DNA of 64,000 bases from Hyphomicrobiales bacterium (GCA_021775425.1 JAJFHX010000008.1:46868-110867), one strand, 5' to 3'. Counted from the stretch's first letter, positions 52,671-62,793 are shown. Notes: generated from the sequence alone by a model not told the origin. Translations and numbers: made by a program.

Positions 52671-55343
52671 ATGCAAGACTTCGTATTAATTTTATATGTT
52701 CTGGGCCTTATGGTTTTGTTCTTCTTTCTGGGGGCGGCTATCGGAGGGGCAGCGCGGAGCTTTAAGACTTATTTCTTTGCTAAAAAACCGCATAAAAGCA
52801 TTTTTGAAAATCCGTTTGCCGGCGCTGGAGCCGGTGTAGCTGCTGCGGCCGGGGCGACTGTAGTGGCAAACCAGCATTTGAGGGAAGAAAGTGCTTCTGT
52901 TCATGTGACTTCAGATGAAGCTGAGGAAAGCCCCGCAGAGGCCTGGACAGAACAGCCCGCAGAGGCGGTTGCAGATGCAATTGACACAGAAGGTGATGTC
53001 AGCCGTGCTGAAGAGCAAGGTGATGACAGCATTGATGCCGGGGCTGAAAATGTCGCGCAACCGCTGCAGGATGAAGATATGCCAGAAGTGGCAGAGCTTG
53101 GTGATACGACTGTAGGTATTGCAGAGGAAGAGGAACCTGCTACTGAAGAAGAGGTTGTGGCTGAGCAAGAGACAGCCCCTGAAGTAGAAGTTGCAGCTGA
53201 ACCTGAAGTTCAGGAGACGGAATTTACTGCGGCTGATTATGAAGCGCATGATCAGGCGAGTGAAGGGGCTGATGAGGAAGAGGTTGCTACAGAAGATTCT
53301 GTTACTGAAGTTGTGATTGAAGAAGATGCAGAACCAGAGCAGGTGGTAGACGAGGCCAGCTCTGTAGATGAAAACTTTACTAGTGATGAAATCGCTGAGG
53401 CTGCTGTTGCGTCTGTTCTTGGTGCGCAGGAAGTGCAGGAACAGGAAGAGCAGAGCGATGCTGATGAGGAAACTCTTTCTGAAGAAACTCTTTCTGAAGT
53501 AACTGTCTCTGAAGAAACAGTCTCTGAAACTGAACGAACAGATGTTCAGGTGCCAGTTGTGGCTGAAGCTGATGATTATAGTGATATTGTTTTTATCACT
53601 GAGGGTGAGGATGATGACCTGACCCTGATCAAAGGGATTGATGCTGGGCTTGGTTCACAACTCAAAGAGATTGGCCTGCGCAGATATGATCAGATCGCGG
53701 CACTGAATGAGCGCCAGGTTGGGTATTTGCGGGAGAAATTCAATCTATCAAGCACTTTAAATGAACAAGGCTGGATTGAGCAGGCGAAGATTTTGTCTTC
53801 AGGTGCTTTGACAGTTTATGCGCAAAGTCTGGTTGGTCAAACTGAGGTTGAGGCTGATGATGTTTCTGAAACCGGTGATGCTGTAGCTTTGATGCCTGAT
53901 GTTCAGGAAGAAGCTACAGAGGCAGGAGACGTTGAGCAATTAAGTGAGGATCCGGTTGGCGAGAGTGAGGCTGCATCTGAAATTATTGATCTGACACCTG
54001 AAGATAGTGCGCTCGAAGTTGAGGCTACGGAGGTTGTTTCAGAGGAGCAGCAGCAGGATGATGTGGCTTCTGATGAGGCTGAAACTGAATTTGCTTCTGA
54101 AACTGCTGATGTTCAGGAAGATGACGACTTTGACGAAAGTGGCATGACGTCTGAGGAAATTACAAAACGCCGCGAAGACCGTCGGTTGTTTGGTGAAAAA
54201 GAACGGGCTGAGCGTGATGAAGAGTGGAAGAGCCGCTATCAGAGCGGACGGCGCATTCAAGCCAAGAATGGAAATGGGGATGCGTTAGAGACATCAGCAT
54301 TTACAGCAGCAGGTGCTGTTGTTGAAGATGTTGTTTCAAAAGCGAGTGATATAGTCGAGGAAGTGACTGATACGGCTGAGGAAATTATTGAAGACGCGCA
54401 GGATGTGACAAAGAGTGCTTTAGATGAAGCCACTGATGTTGTGGCCGATCAACTCTCTGATCAGGAAGAAAAATCCGAAGAAATCAGTTCTGTCGAAGTA
54501 AGTACTGAGGATGCAAGCACTGAGGATACAAGTACTGAAGACACAACTTCTGAGGAAATGAGCTCAGAAGACTTGAGTGAAGAAGATGAGGGTGGTTATG
54601 TGCGCCCGGTCGATAGTGATGACCTCAAGCAGATCAGGTTTATTTCAACCGGGTTAGAGAAAAAGCTGAATTTGCTTGGTGTTTATAAATTATCTCAGAT
54701 TGCCAACTGGTCAGATGAAGCGATTTCTGAAATCAGTGAGCAGCTTGAGTTCAGAGATGACCGTATATTAAAGGAAAACTGGCGCGAACTGGCGCAGGAG
54801 GCCCTTGATAAGCAAAAGTCAGGTGAGCAAAATGAGGGAGGTGGGCTGTTTTCAGCTTCGGCCCTGATAGCGCGGTTGGCTGAGCTTGATAAAATTGAAG
54901 ACCTGACTGAGCATGAGAAAACTCTGCTTTCTAAAAATGGCATTACAGAACTATCACAAATAGCGAACTGGTCTGGTGCAGACTCTGACTGGGCGCGGGG
55001 GTTACTGGAGCTGCCTTCTCATGAACGGATTGATCAGTGGATTGCAACGGCTTCGGCGCTGATTTCTGAAGGGCAGAATGATGTGCCTGGCGGGATTGCA
55101 ACTGGTGATGCTGATGATCTGAAGCGGATCAGAGGTATTGATGATGAGGCGGCAACGGCACTAAAAGGTATTGGCGTTACGACTTATGCGCAAATCGCCG
55201 CGTGGCAACAGACTGACATGGACCGTATTAATGGGTTGCTTGGCACGGCCGGGCGGGTTGAGCGGCAATATTGGGTTGTTCAGGCGAAAGTGCTGAAAGA
55301 TGGTGGGGACACTGATTTTTCCAAGCTTTATGATGATTCATAA
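52671..55343 (+). CDS. Acidic membrane-anchored protein with four HhH-like domains
   Basis: 890 residues. One N-terminal helix (about 5-25, followed by RSFKTYFFAKKPHK), then long Glu/Asp/Ser/Thr-rich disordered stretches, and four copies of an approximately 65-residue helix-hairpin-helix-like module (about 312-375, 648-715, 740-800, 812-880), each with DL..I.GI or similar, LGV..Y.QIA.W and a Trp-ended helix. Such modules are related to COG3743 'flap-endonuclease-like' HhH domains found with ribosomal protein L21 in alphaproteobacteria. No catalytic residues are apparent, so protein or DNA binding at the membrane is a possibility. Function unknown. Confidence 0.78.
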   Translation: MQDFVLILYVLGLMVLFFFLGAAIGGAARSFKTYFFAKKPHKSIFENPFAGAGAGVAAAAGATVVANQHLREESASVHVTSDEAEESPAEAWTEQPAEAVADAIDTEGDVSRAEEQGDDSIDAGAENVAQPLQDEDMPEVAELGDTTVGIAEEEEPATEEEVVAEQETAPEVEVAAEPEVQETEFTAADYEAHDQASEGADEEEVATEDSVTEVVIEEDAEPEQVVDEASSVDENFTSDEIAEAAVASVLGAQEVQEQEEQSDADEETLSEETLSEVTVSEETVSETERTDVQVPVVAEADDYSDIVFITEGEDDDLTLIKGIDAGLGSQLKEIGLRRYDQIAALNERQVGYLREKFNLSSTLNEQGWIEQAKILSSGALTVYAQSLVGQTEVEADDVSETGDAVALMPDVQEEATEAGDVEQLSEDPVGESEAASEIIDLTPEDSALEVEATEVVSEEQQQDDVASDEAETEFASETADVQEDDDFDESGMTSEEITKRREDRRLFGEKERAERDEEWKSRYQSGRRIQAKNGNGDALETSAFTAAGAVVEDVVSKASDIVEEVTDTAEEIIEDAQDVTKSALDEATDVVADQLSDQEEKSEEISSVEVSTEDASTEDTSTEDTTSEEMSSEDLSEEDEGGYVRPVDSDDLKQIRFISTGLEKKLNLLGVYKLSQIANWSDEAISEISEQLEFRDDRILKENWRELAQEALDKQKSGEQNEGGGLFSASALIARLAELDKIEDLTEHEKTLLSKNGITELSQIANWSGADSDWARGLLELPSHERIDQWIATASALISEGQNDVPGGIATGDADDLKRIRGIDDEAATALKGIGVTTYAQIAAWQQTDMDRINGLLGTAGRVERQYWVVQAKVLKDGGDTDFSKLYDDS

Positions 55344-55402
55344 AACAGCGTTTCTATAACTGTGGCATCCGGTTGATCTAAAATAATGGCGGTTCTGATC
55401 GT

Positions 55403-56407
55403 TTAAGAGATCAGGGATGAGTGATGCTGGCCGTAGGCAGGGTTTTCATAACTGGCTTCTTCTTCATCTTCATAATGGGCAGGCTGGTCACATTTTTCTA
55501 AAAACAAACGAATGCGCTCTATGGTGAGGTCATCATCCAGCAAGGGGCAATGGCCTTCATTGGCGACAGTGAACATTTGTAAATTCGGGTGCCTGTTGAA
55601 CATTTCTTCAAATGTGGCTTTGCTTAATACGTCTGAGTTTTCACCTCTGATGGCCAGCACTGGCACATGACTGAGAGCTAAAAACTGCTCCCACATGATG
55701 GGCGGGCCTTTGGTGACGTCAAGCATCATCAATGCTTTTTGTAACTCCGGGTCATAGGCCGGGGCTGGCTTGCCATCTTTTTGATTAAAATTCTGATAAG
55801 CGATGCGGCGCCAGTCTTCATTGGTCAGGTCTGTAAAGCTGTTGCCATACAGATCTTTTAGTTGCTCTGCTGCTTTTAGCCAGCTTGTTGGTAACGGGAG
55901 ACGGCCAATGAATGCGTGGACACGGATGATGCCGTTGGTTTCAAATTTGGGCCCCGTGTCATTTAGAATAACCGGCCCTAACATTGAGCTGTGCATGGTG
56001 GCTAATGTCATGAGGATGACGCCGCCCCAGCCTGAGCCGATGAAGGTTGGCTGGTGGATGCGCTCTAAACTGAGAAAATTCATCAGATCAGCCATCTCGA
56101 TGAGGGGGGTGTAATTTTTCCAGTTTGGGTCATTTTCAGAAAGACCGCGGCCGCGATAATCTATGGTGTACACCGGGCGATTGCCGAATTTATGGCTTGA
56201 AATGGCGTTGGCGAGAGGTTCGTAGGAACGGCCGTTTTGCGTGATGTTGCTAAGACAGACAATTGGCCGTTTTGATTTATCGCCCGGATAATGGCGCGCA
56301 TATAGGCGAATGCCATCATAGCCGGTGAAATATATATCACGCCAGTTGCGGCGGGGTTCGCCCTGGGGCAATATTTCCGGGGCCATTATTTCGTTGGCAT
56401 CTGCCAT
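55403..56407 (-). CDS. Alpha/beta hydrolase-fold protein lacking the nucleophile serine
   Basis: 334 residues, MhpC-like alpha/beta hydrolase. Family parts: FTGYDGIRLYARHYPG, VYTIDYRGRGLSENDP, the elbow FIGSGWGGVI, VLAIRGENSDVLS with the acid and NEGHCPLLDD with the His. The elbow normally reads G-x-S-x-G-G; here the central residue is Gly125 and the only serine is one place earlier, so the usual nucleophile is missing. Either a non-hydrolytic member or one with a shifted nucleophile. It is convergent with the HhH gene. Confidence 0.85.
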   Translation of the reverse strand: MADANEIMAPEILPQGEPRRNWRDIYFTGYDGIRLYARHYPGDKSKRPIVCLSNITQNGRSYEPLANAISSHKFGNRPVYTIDYRGRGLSENDPNWKNYTPLIEMADLMNFLSLERIHQPTFIGSGWGGVILMTLATMHSSMLGPVILNDTGPKFETNGIIRVHAFIGRLPLPTSWLKAAEQLKDLYGNSFTDLTNEDWRRIAYQNFNQKDGKPAPAYDPELQKALMMLDVTKGPPIMWEQFLALSHVPVLAIRGENSDVLSKATFEEMFNRHPNLQMFTVANEGHCPLLDDDLTIERIRLFLEKCDQPAHYEDEEEASYENPAYGQHHSSLIS

Positions 56408-56549
56408 TAAACAACCTTAAAACTTAAAATCAGGGCCTTACACCTCAGATCAGCGCACAATCTTGAGTGTTATTTCCGCAAGCCGCTTTCAGGGGTGAGT
56501 ATTGCTGTTTTTTGCTCGGAATTCAATCTGCATTGAATTGTTTTCGGCG

Positions 56550-58757
56550 TTAAAATTTACCCCTGTAAAGATCTTTGTGGGTATTGATTTTGGCAGTGCC
56601 TGTTTTCAGGCGGGCGCGATAAACCTGAACATTGGCGAGAACTTTCTGGACATAGTTTCTGGTTTCTTTAAATGGAATGCGTTCAACCCAGTCGATCGGG
56701 TCAATGTGACCGGAGCGGGGGTCACCAAATTTTTTGACCCATTGGCGTACACGGCCTGGGCCAGCATTAAAGCCAGCGAAAGTCATGATGTATGAGCCGC
56801 CAAATTCGTCATGTCTGTCGCCGATATAGGCGCTGGCAATCTGGGCGTTAAAGGCAGGTTTTTGTGTGAGCCAGGCGACTTTGCGTTTCACCTTATATTT
56901 TCTGGCGACATATTTCATGGTTGCGGGCATCACCTGCAGAAGACCGCGGGCACCGGCATGGCTGACGATTTTTTCGTTAAACTCACTTTCTTGCCTTGCG
57001 ATGGAGTAAACCAGAGATTTTTCAGGGACAGAGCGCAGTGGTTTATAGGCCGGCATGAAATTTACCGGATATGCATAATGAACCATATGCGCCATATCAT
57101 GACCCTTAGACATGGCGGTTTTGCCAATGCGAACAGAGCTTTGATTATAGCCCAGTTCACTGGCGAGTTTGGCGAGGAGGGCCAACTCTGAAGGTTGTTT
57201 ATAGTGATAGCGCAAATGTGAGAAGAACAAACGGACAATTGACCTTTCATCAGCCAGATGGGCGAGAATAATGGCCTGGATTTCTTCTTTCGCTGTGAAG
57301 CTTTGGGTTTGTTCAGCTGTGATTGTCACTGGCTCAGAAATTTTAATGGGTGGGCTTTCTTTACCAAGCTGATGGGCGGCTAGCTGGCCGTAATAGGTGT
57401 TGAAATAAGCTGCGCTTTGCTTGAAGTTTTCTAGGGCGAGTTTCTTGTTTTTCAGCTCAATCTGGGTGCGACCCATCCAATAGGCTGATTTCGAACCGGT
57501 GCGAGGGCCATCTGCTGCTTTTTTGAATTTTTCAAAATGGGTGGCTGCAAGTTTTGGTTTTTTAAGAAAACGCAGGGCGATCCAGCCGCTTAGGAATTCA
57601 GCCTCATTATAATGATTAACGGTTGGATTTTCATGGCTGCTGGCAATCTTGTAAGCGGTTTTATATTCATGATTGTTGTAAGCGTGCTGACAGTGAATGC
57701 GGCGCTCTTTCCACCACTCATCTTTATCTGTGATTTCTTCGGGTTTAAACTTGGCGCTCATGAGGAGATTGGCGGCCTGTTTCATTTTTCTGCCGCGGCG
57801 GGCCAGCTGAACGCGAGATAAATAAACACCCGGGAGGGCTTTGGTTTTTTTATCAAGTTTTGATAGTAATTTTCTGGCGTGTCTGATCTGGCGCTTGGTG
57901 ACCGCGGCGCGAAAGCGGGCGGCGGCCTCTTCTTCTTTACCGACTTTTTTTGATGTTCTGAGGGCTGATCTGATTTTTGATTTTCTGCCTGTATATAACA
58001 GGCGGTCAACGCGGATTTTATGGTCTTCTTCGCGCAGCAAGAGGCTGTGGTTTTTAAGGATCAGCTTTTCGATATAAGATGGCATTCTTGGGTCATGCCA
58101 GATATCGCGGATCAGCTTTGTTGCTTCATCTTTTTTGTTCAGCTTCAGCAAGGCTTCAGCGTGGGCGTATTTACCTGCTGAGGTTACCGGGGCGCGGTTC
58201 TTGAAATATTCTCTGGTTTGTTCGGCTGTCAGGCTGCCACGATACATTTCAGCTTCTATCTTTGCAAACAAACGCGAACGGCTAGGCCAGCCGGGGTGTT
58301 CATCAAGGAAAACAGTCAGGTCTTTATAGTCGCTGTTGATGGAAGAATGGCGCAGGCTATACCATTCAACAATTTTTTTTGCGGTTTTATTGTTGATTTT
58401 GCCAGCTATTTTCATGCCTTTTTCGGCATCTTTTCGATACACCGCTTTAATAGCGTCGTTCAGATTTTCAATATCAGTTTTGGTGAGGCCAATTTTGTTC
58501 AGGGCTGCGAGCTCGCCTTTTAGCTCTGTTGTGACTTTCTGCTCAATGGCCGGGCTTTCAATTTTTGCCGAATTTATCTCTTCTGATTTATCCGCAGATT
58601 GTCCGGCTTTTTTAAGCTCAGCTTTTTTTACCTCTGTGATTGTCTTTTTAACCGGAAGGGGGACATTTTTTCTGGCCTCAGCCGGGAGAGAGCCTGTGAA
58701 TAGGGGGGCTGTGAAAAGAATTAAAGCTGCTGTGAGTGCCGCGACGAGTTTTGGCAT
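56550..58757 (-). CDS. Soluble lytic murein transglycosylase (Slt-like)
   Basis: About 735 residues: signal peptide (KLVAALTAALILFTAPLF), a long alpha-superhelical U/L domain, and a C-terminal SLT domain with the catalytic Glu in IARQESEFNEKIVSHAGARGLLQVMP and GSYIMTFAGFNAGPGRV. Cleaves peptidoglycan glycans to 1,6-anhydro products for turnover or cell division. The frame opens eight codons earlier, but CAGGATCACT favours the ATG at 58757. It is divergent from dapA, a common alphaproteobacterial neighbour. Confidence 0.92.
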   Translation of the reverse strand: MPKLVAALTAALILFTAPLFTGSLPAEARKNVPLPVKKTITEVKKAELKKAGQSADKSEEINSAKIESPAIEQKVTTELKGELAALNKIGLTKTDIENLNDAIKAVYRKDAEKGMKIAGKINNKTAKKIVEWYSLRHSSINSDYKDLTVFLDEHPGWPSRSRLFAKIEAEMYRGSLTAEQTREYFKNRAPVTSAGKYAHAEALLKLNKKDEATKLIRDIWHDPRMPSYIEKLILKNHSLLLREEDHKIRVDRLLYTGRKSKIRSALRTSKKVGKEEEAAARFRAAVTKRQIRHARKLLSKLDKKTKALPGVYLSRVQLARRGRKMKQAANLLMSAKFKPEEITDKDEWWKERRIHCQHAYNNHEYKTAYKIASSHENPTVNHYNEAEFLSGWIALRFLKKPKLAATHFEKFKKAADGPRTGSKSAYWMGRTQIELKNKKLALENFKQSAAYFNTYYGQLAAHQLGKESPPIKISEPVTITAEQTQSFTAKEEIQAIILAHLADERSIVRLFFSHLRYHYKQPSELALLAKLASELGYNQSSVRIGKTAMSKGHDMAHMVHYAYPVNFMPAYKPLRSVPEKSLVYSIARQESEFNEKIVSHAGARGLLQVMPATMKYVARKYKVKRKVAWLTQKPAFNAQIASAYIGDRHDEFGGSYIMTFAGFNAGPGRVRQWVKKFGDPRSGHIDPIDWVERIPFKETRNYVQKVLANVQVYRARLKTGTAKINTHKDLYRGKF

Positions 58758-59150
58758 AGTGATCCTGACTTGTTTTGACATTTGATTTCAATTCATTTTT
58801 AACCACGTGAAGACCTGATTTCAGCCAGTTTCACGAATGATAACGCGCACTTTAAATTTGTTTTGCACTTTCGTATATTTTGAATATCCCGGCCATTAAA
58901 TCACGGCCTGATCCCCTAAGACTGCATTTGTGGCTGTTGAATAAGGCGTTTTCATGCAATATGATAATGTTTTTCATATTTTGCATAAATTTTGGGCTTT
59001 TGCATTGTCTCGCGTTCAGTTATCGGAACAATTCACAGTTTAATGAGTTGTTTTATCAGGTGGAATGTGAGGAGAGTGCTTGCCCTCTAATTGTTCAGTG
59101 TCTATTGTCCTGTTCCACAGAATAAAGAATTATATAGAAAAGAGATGAAT
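58758..59150. promoter_or_regulatory. Divergent promoter region, slt and dapA
   Basis: About 390 AT-rich bases. A stem with one bulge is visible, ATGCAA-TATGA (58953-58963) with TCATA-TT-TTGCAT (to 58985). GATAATGTTTTTCAT inside it vaguely resembles an iron box, but dapA/slt are not iron genes. No ORF. Confidence 0.4.
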
Positions 59151-60023
59151 ATGTTTCGTGGGTCAAATACCGCGCTGATAACCCCTTTTCGTGATGGAAA
59201 GGTTGATGAAGCCAGCTTTGAGACGATTGTTCAACATCAGATTGAGGCGGGTACTCATGGTCTGGTGCCTGTTGGCACAACCGGTGAGAGCCCGACTTTG
59301 TCGCATGAGGAACATAAGCGGGTTGTTGAATTATGCATTGAGGTGGCTGATGGCCGGGTGCCGGTGATTGCCGGAGCCGGATCGAACAGCACGATTGAAG
59401 CGGTTGACCTTGCAAAACATGCAGCAGATGCCGGGGCAAGTGCTGTGCTTGTGGTAACGCCATATTATAATAAGCCGATACAAGAAGGGCTTTATCAGCA
59501 TTATAAAGCGGTGAATGATGCGGTAAATGTACCGATCTTTATCTATAACATTCCCGGGCGCTCAGTTATTGATATGACACCTGCGACAATGGCGCGGTTG
59601 TTTGCTTTGCCGAATATTGTTGGTGTGAAAGATGCGACGGCTGATCTTTCCAGAGCTTCAGCGCAGCGCGTGCTGATGGGGCCTGATTTTATTCAGCTTT
59701 CGGGGGAAGATGCGACAGCTCTTGGATTTAATGCCCATGGCGGGCAGGGTTGTATTTCTGTGACGTCTAATGTGGCGCCTGCGCTTTGTTCTGAATTTCA
59801 GGAAGCGTGTCTGGCTGGTGATTATGCGAAAGCACTTACGATACAGGATCGGCTAATGCCTTTGCATGAGGCTTTGTTTGTTGAATCAAACCCGGTGCCG
59901 ACGAAATATGCTTTATCTAAGCTTGGCATGTGCACTGAAGAAGTGCGGCTGCCGCTGGTGCCGCTGAGTGCTGAGGCGCGGGGCGTTGTTGATGCGGCGC
60001 TTAAAAGTGCGGGGCTTCTATAA
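59151..60023 (+). CDS. dapA: 4-hydroxy-tetrahydrodipicolinate synthase
   Basis: 290 residues. Condenses pyruvate with aspartate semialdehyde in lysine and meso-diaminopimelate synthesis. Motifs: [14 protein letters not shown] with the catalytic Thr pair, [14 protein letters not shown] with Tyr133-type residue, YNIPGRS and the Schiff-base Lys in [19 protein letters not shown] precedes the ATG; an ATG two codons earlier is equally possible. Wall-precursor synthesis next to the murein enzyme is functionally coherent. Confidence 0.96.
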   Translation: MFRGSNTALITPFRDGKVDEASFETIVQHQIEAGTHGLVPVGTTGESPTLSHEEHKRVVELCIEVADGRVPVIAGAGSNSTIEAVDLAKHAADAGASAVLVVTPYYNKPIQEGLYQHYKAVNDAVNVPIFIYNIPGRSVIDMTPATMARLFALPNIVGVKDATADLSRASAQRVLMGPDFIQLSGEDATALGFNAHGGQGCISVTSNVAPALCSEFQEACLAGDYAKALTIQDRLMPLHEALFVESNPVPTKYALSKLGMCTEEVRLPLVPLSAEARGVVDAALKSAGLL

Positions 60024-60068
60024 GTCAGCTTAGTGAATTTAAATATTCACGCTGTTTGGTAATTCGTT

Positions 60069-60545
60069 ATGGCTCAAAAGAAAAAGAAATCTGATCATCG
60101 CTCCATCGCTGAGAACCGGCGGGCGCGATTTGATTTTGAGATCATGGAAACCTTTGAGGCAGGTATTATGTTGCAGGGGACTGAAGTTAAATCTCTGCGC
60201 ACTGGTAAGGCGAGCATTGCTGATAGTTATGCCAGCAGTGAAGGTGGGGAGATTTTTCTCATCAATGGCTATATCCCGGAATATACCCAGGCGGGGCGTT
60301 TTAACCATGAAACGCGGCGGCCAAGAAAACTATTGTTGCATGCCAAAGAGATCAGAAAACTGATCGGCTCTATTCAGCGGGATGGGCTGACGCTTGTGCC
60401 GCTCAAGCTTTATTTTAACGACCGGGGCATTGCCAAGCTGCAAATTGCCTTAGCGCGCGGTAAAAAGGTGCATGATAAACGCCAGACACAAAAAGAACGT
60501 GACTGGAACCGGCAGAAATCTCGCATCCTGAAAGAGCATGGCTAA
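60069..60545 (+). CDS. smpB: SsrA-binding protein
   Basis: 158 residues. Partner of tmRNA in trans-translation. Motifs: [30 protein letters not shown] and [26 protein letters not shown]-equivalent [19 protein letters not shown], with the basic C-terminal tail [17 protein letters not shown]. It is 45 bases after dapA, the usual dapA-smpB order. The ssrA gene is not in this window. Confidence 0.97.
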   Translation: MAQKKKKSDHRSIAENRRARFDFEIMETFEAGIMLQGTEVKSLRTGKASIADSYASSEGGEIFLINGYIPEYTQAGRFNHETRRPRKLLLHAKEIRKLIGSIQRDGLTLVPLKLYFNDRGIAKLQIALARGKKVHDKRQTQKERDWNRQKSRILKEHG

Positions 60546-60581
60546 GACTTAGCTTGTTATTTGCGCTTTTTAATTGCGCTT

Positions 60582-61226
60582 TTATTTTGCCAGAATTTTT
60601 CTGGCGGCTCTGAATATGTCTTCAAACATTTCTGTGGTGAGGCGGCCTGTGTTGGTGTTATAGCGCGAGCAATGATAGCTGCTCAGCAATATCTTACCAT
60701 CAGGCAGGGTGGCTGGCTGACCGTGAACGAATTTATAATCTTTCTGTTTCAGACTTTTTGAGGCGATGACGCTTTCATGGGCGATGCGGCCAAGAGAGAT
60801 GATCAGTTTCAGTTTTTTAAGTGCTTGCATTCGGTTGATGAGAAATGAGCGGCAGGTTTTAATTTCAGCGCCGATGGGTTTGTTTTGTGGCGGCACACAG
60901 CGGACAGCATTGGTGATGAGGGTGTTTATCAATTCAAGCCCGTCTTCGGGGTGGGATTGATATTCCCCTTTTGCGAAGCCGAATTTTAACAAGGTGGCGT
61001 AGAGAAGATCACCGGCGTAATCGCCTGTGAAGGGGCGGCCTGTTTGGTTTGCGCCGCGCAGGCCCGGGGCAAGACCGACAATCAGAAGCTCTGCGTTTTC
61101 ATCACCAAAAGAGGGCACTGCGCCATTGAACCAGGTGGGGAATTGTTTGGTGTTTTGCTCTCTGAACTCAACCAGACGGGGGCAGAGATCACAGTTGGCT
61201 GCTGGTTCGGCAATTTTTTCTATCAC
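60582..61226 (-). CDS. Uracil-DNA glycosylase, family 5 (UDGb)
   Basis: 214 residues, iron-sulfur uracil-DNA glycosylase, removes uracil and some other deaminated bases. Family 5 motif 1 is GLAPGLRGANQTGRPFTGDYAG, without the catalytic Asp/Asn of family 1; motif 2 is SYHCSRYNTNTGRLT. Four Cys for a [4Fe-4S] cluster: CDLC (about 12-15), AVRC and KTC. Convergent with smpB. Common alphaproteobacterial neighbour of smpB/rpoZ. Confidence 0.9.
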   Translation of the reverse strand: MIEKIAEPAANCDLCPRLVEFREQNTKQFPTWFNGAVPSFGDENAELLIVGLAPGLRGANQTGRPFTGDYAGDLLYATLLKFGFAKGEYQSHPEDGLELINTLITNAVRCVPPQNKPIGAEIKTCRSFLINRMQALKKLKLIISLGRIAHESVIASKSLKQKDYKFVHGQPATLPDGKILLSSYHCSRYNTNTGRLTTEMFEDIFRAARKILAK

Positions 61227-61366
61227 GTTTGATGGCTCATGATTGGGTGGTTATGGTTTTTTTGTTATTGCGCTTAGAAGTTATTGTGTTCAATAAATAG
61301 TCTAGCGGGTCTATGGGCGCTATGCCAATAGTGCGACTTTGGCTGCGCACATGAAATCAGGTGGTT

Positions 61367-61969
61367 ATGGCAAAAGATAAAGTGATACTTGCCTTTGGCT
61401 CGAATATGGCGGGTGAGCAGGGCGGGCCAGTGGAAGTGCTGGAAGCTGCGGTTTCAGGATTGCAGCAGGCGGGGGTGTGCTTTTTAAAAACTTCTTCACT
61501 TTATATCACGCCAGCGAGCGGGGCCTCTTATCAGGATGATTTTTATAATTTTGTTGCCTGTTGTGAGACATCGCATCACCCGGAAAAACTTTTAAAACTG
61601 ATCAAACTGCTGGAACGGCAGGCTGGCCGACGGGGCGGGCTTTATTGGGGGCCGCGCCCGCTTGATATTGATATTATTGATTACAAATTCAGAATTAGTG
61701 GCTGGCGACAAGGCGTGAGGCGAAAAGTCAGTCGTGCGGATAAAGGGAAAGACGTGAAGGCGCAGTATGGCCAGGCGAAGATATCACGGCTGGTTTACCC
61801 GCATAACGAAATGCACCGGCGCGGGTTTGTATTGTTGCCATTATCCGAGATTTGCCCGTTATGGCGGCACCCTGTATTCGGATTAAGGGTCGGATCGCTT
61901 TTGGTGCAGAATTGCTCAGCTTTAGAGGTCCGATCGATAGAAAGACTTGAAAAATCCATAAAGTTGTGA
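61367..61969 (+). CDS. folK: 2-amino-4-hydroxy-6-hydroxymethyldihydropteridine pyrophosphokinase
   Basis: About 200 residues, HPPK of folate synthesis. Motifs: VILAFGSNMAGEQGGP at the start, TSSLYITPA and the catalytic signature GPRPLDIDIIDYK, then LVYPHNEMHRRGFVLLPLSEI. A charged insert of about 35 residues (RISGWRQGVRRKVSRAD...) lies between the last two. The ATG at 61367 follows AGGTGG; a GTG two codons earlier is possible. folB and folP are not adjacent. Confidence 0.92.
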   Translation: MAKDKVILAFGSNMAGEQGGPVEVLEAAVSGLQQAGVCFLKTSSLYITPASGASYQDDFYNFVACCETSHHPEKLLKLIKLLERQAGRRGGLYWGPRPLDIDIIDYKFRISGWRQGVRRKVSRADKGKDVKAQYGQAKISRLVYPHNEMHRRGFVLLPLSEICPLWRHPVFGLRVGSLLVQNCSALEVRSIERLEKSIKL

Positions 61970-62191
61970 GAATGTGGCGTCTAAATCCGTAAATCTGGTT
62001 GTTTCTGGTGCTGATTTCGTGAAATTTTGACACGATTATGGGGCCGGGATGCTATTTTGCTGACCGATTGGCGCAAAATAATTTATTATGATGAACCAGT
62101 AATTTGTACGGAACTTCGAAAATGTTTGTTTTGTTGTCTGCATTGACAAATTTTCGTTAAATCATTGAATTCAATTAAAAAGGTTTTTTTC

Positions 62192-62599
62192 ATGGCACGT
62201 GTAACGGTTGAAGATTGCGTTGATAAAGTACCAAACAGGTTCAAACTTGTGTTGCTTTCCGGACATCGGGCGCGGTCTATTTCTTCTGGGGCTCCTATCA
62301 CCGTTGAACGGGATAATGATAAAAACCCGGTTGTTGCTCTTCGTGAAATTGCTTCAGAAACGATTTCACCTGATGATATGGAAGAAGATCTCATTCATTC
62401 CATGCAGAAATATGTTGAAGTTGATGAGCCAGAGCCCGAAGCAGCGCCGGTTATTTCAACAGATACCAGAGCGCCGGTTATTATTGGCCAGGATGATCAG
62501 AGTTTCGACATGAATGTTGATACGATGACCGAAGAAGAGCTGCTGCGCGGCCTTGAGAGCCTGCCACCAGCTGAAACAGGTGGGTCGCGGAACAGGTAA
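62192..62599 (+). CDS. rpoZ: RNA polymerase omega subunit
   Basis: 135 residues. The start [30 protein letters not shown] and [11 protein letters not shown] are typical; the acidic C-terminal extension (about residues 70-135) is common in alphaproteobacteria. Assists RNA polymerase assembly and part of the ppGpp site 1, which fits its place before rel. The frame opens nine codons earlier, but the family starts here. Confidence 0.96.
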   Translation: MARVTVEDCVDKVPNRFKLVLLSGHRARSISSGAPITVERDNDKNPVVALREIASETISPDDMEEDLIHSMQKYVEVDEPEPEAAPVISTDTRAPVIIGQDDQSFDMNVDTMTEEELLRGLESLPPAETGGSRNR

Positions 62600-62636
62600 A
62601 GACAGCTTTACCCGAGTTTCGCCCTATAAATTTTAT

Positions 62637-62670
62637 AAACCCCTCATAAGAAATTATGAGGGGTTTTTTG
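62637..62670 (+). terminator. Strong intrinsic terminator after rpoZ
   Basis: AAACCCCTCATAA (62637-62649) pairs with TTATGAGGGGTTT (62654-62666) around a GAAA tetraloop, followed by a T-run. It separates rpoZ from rel, so rel needs its own promoter within the next 120 bases. Confidence 0.92.
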
Positions 62671-62793
62671 TTGACCATTTTTTTGAAATTGTCTTCATTT
62701 TTAACATTTCCGGGCTTACTATCAGAGTCATGATATCATTAATGAAACTCAGCATTATTATGAGTTTAGACGGAAAGTGGATAATTCATCCTT

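Noticed and set aside
58953..58985. GATAATG...TCAT stretch resembling an iron box upstream of dapA
   Set aside because: Weak match in AT-rich DNA and neither neighbour is an iron gene.
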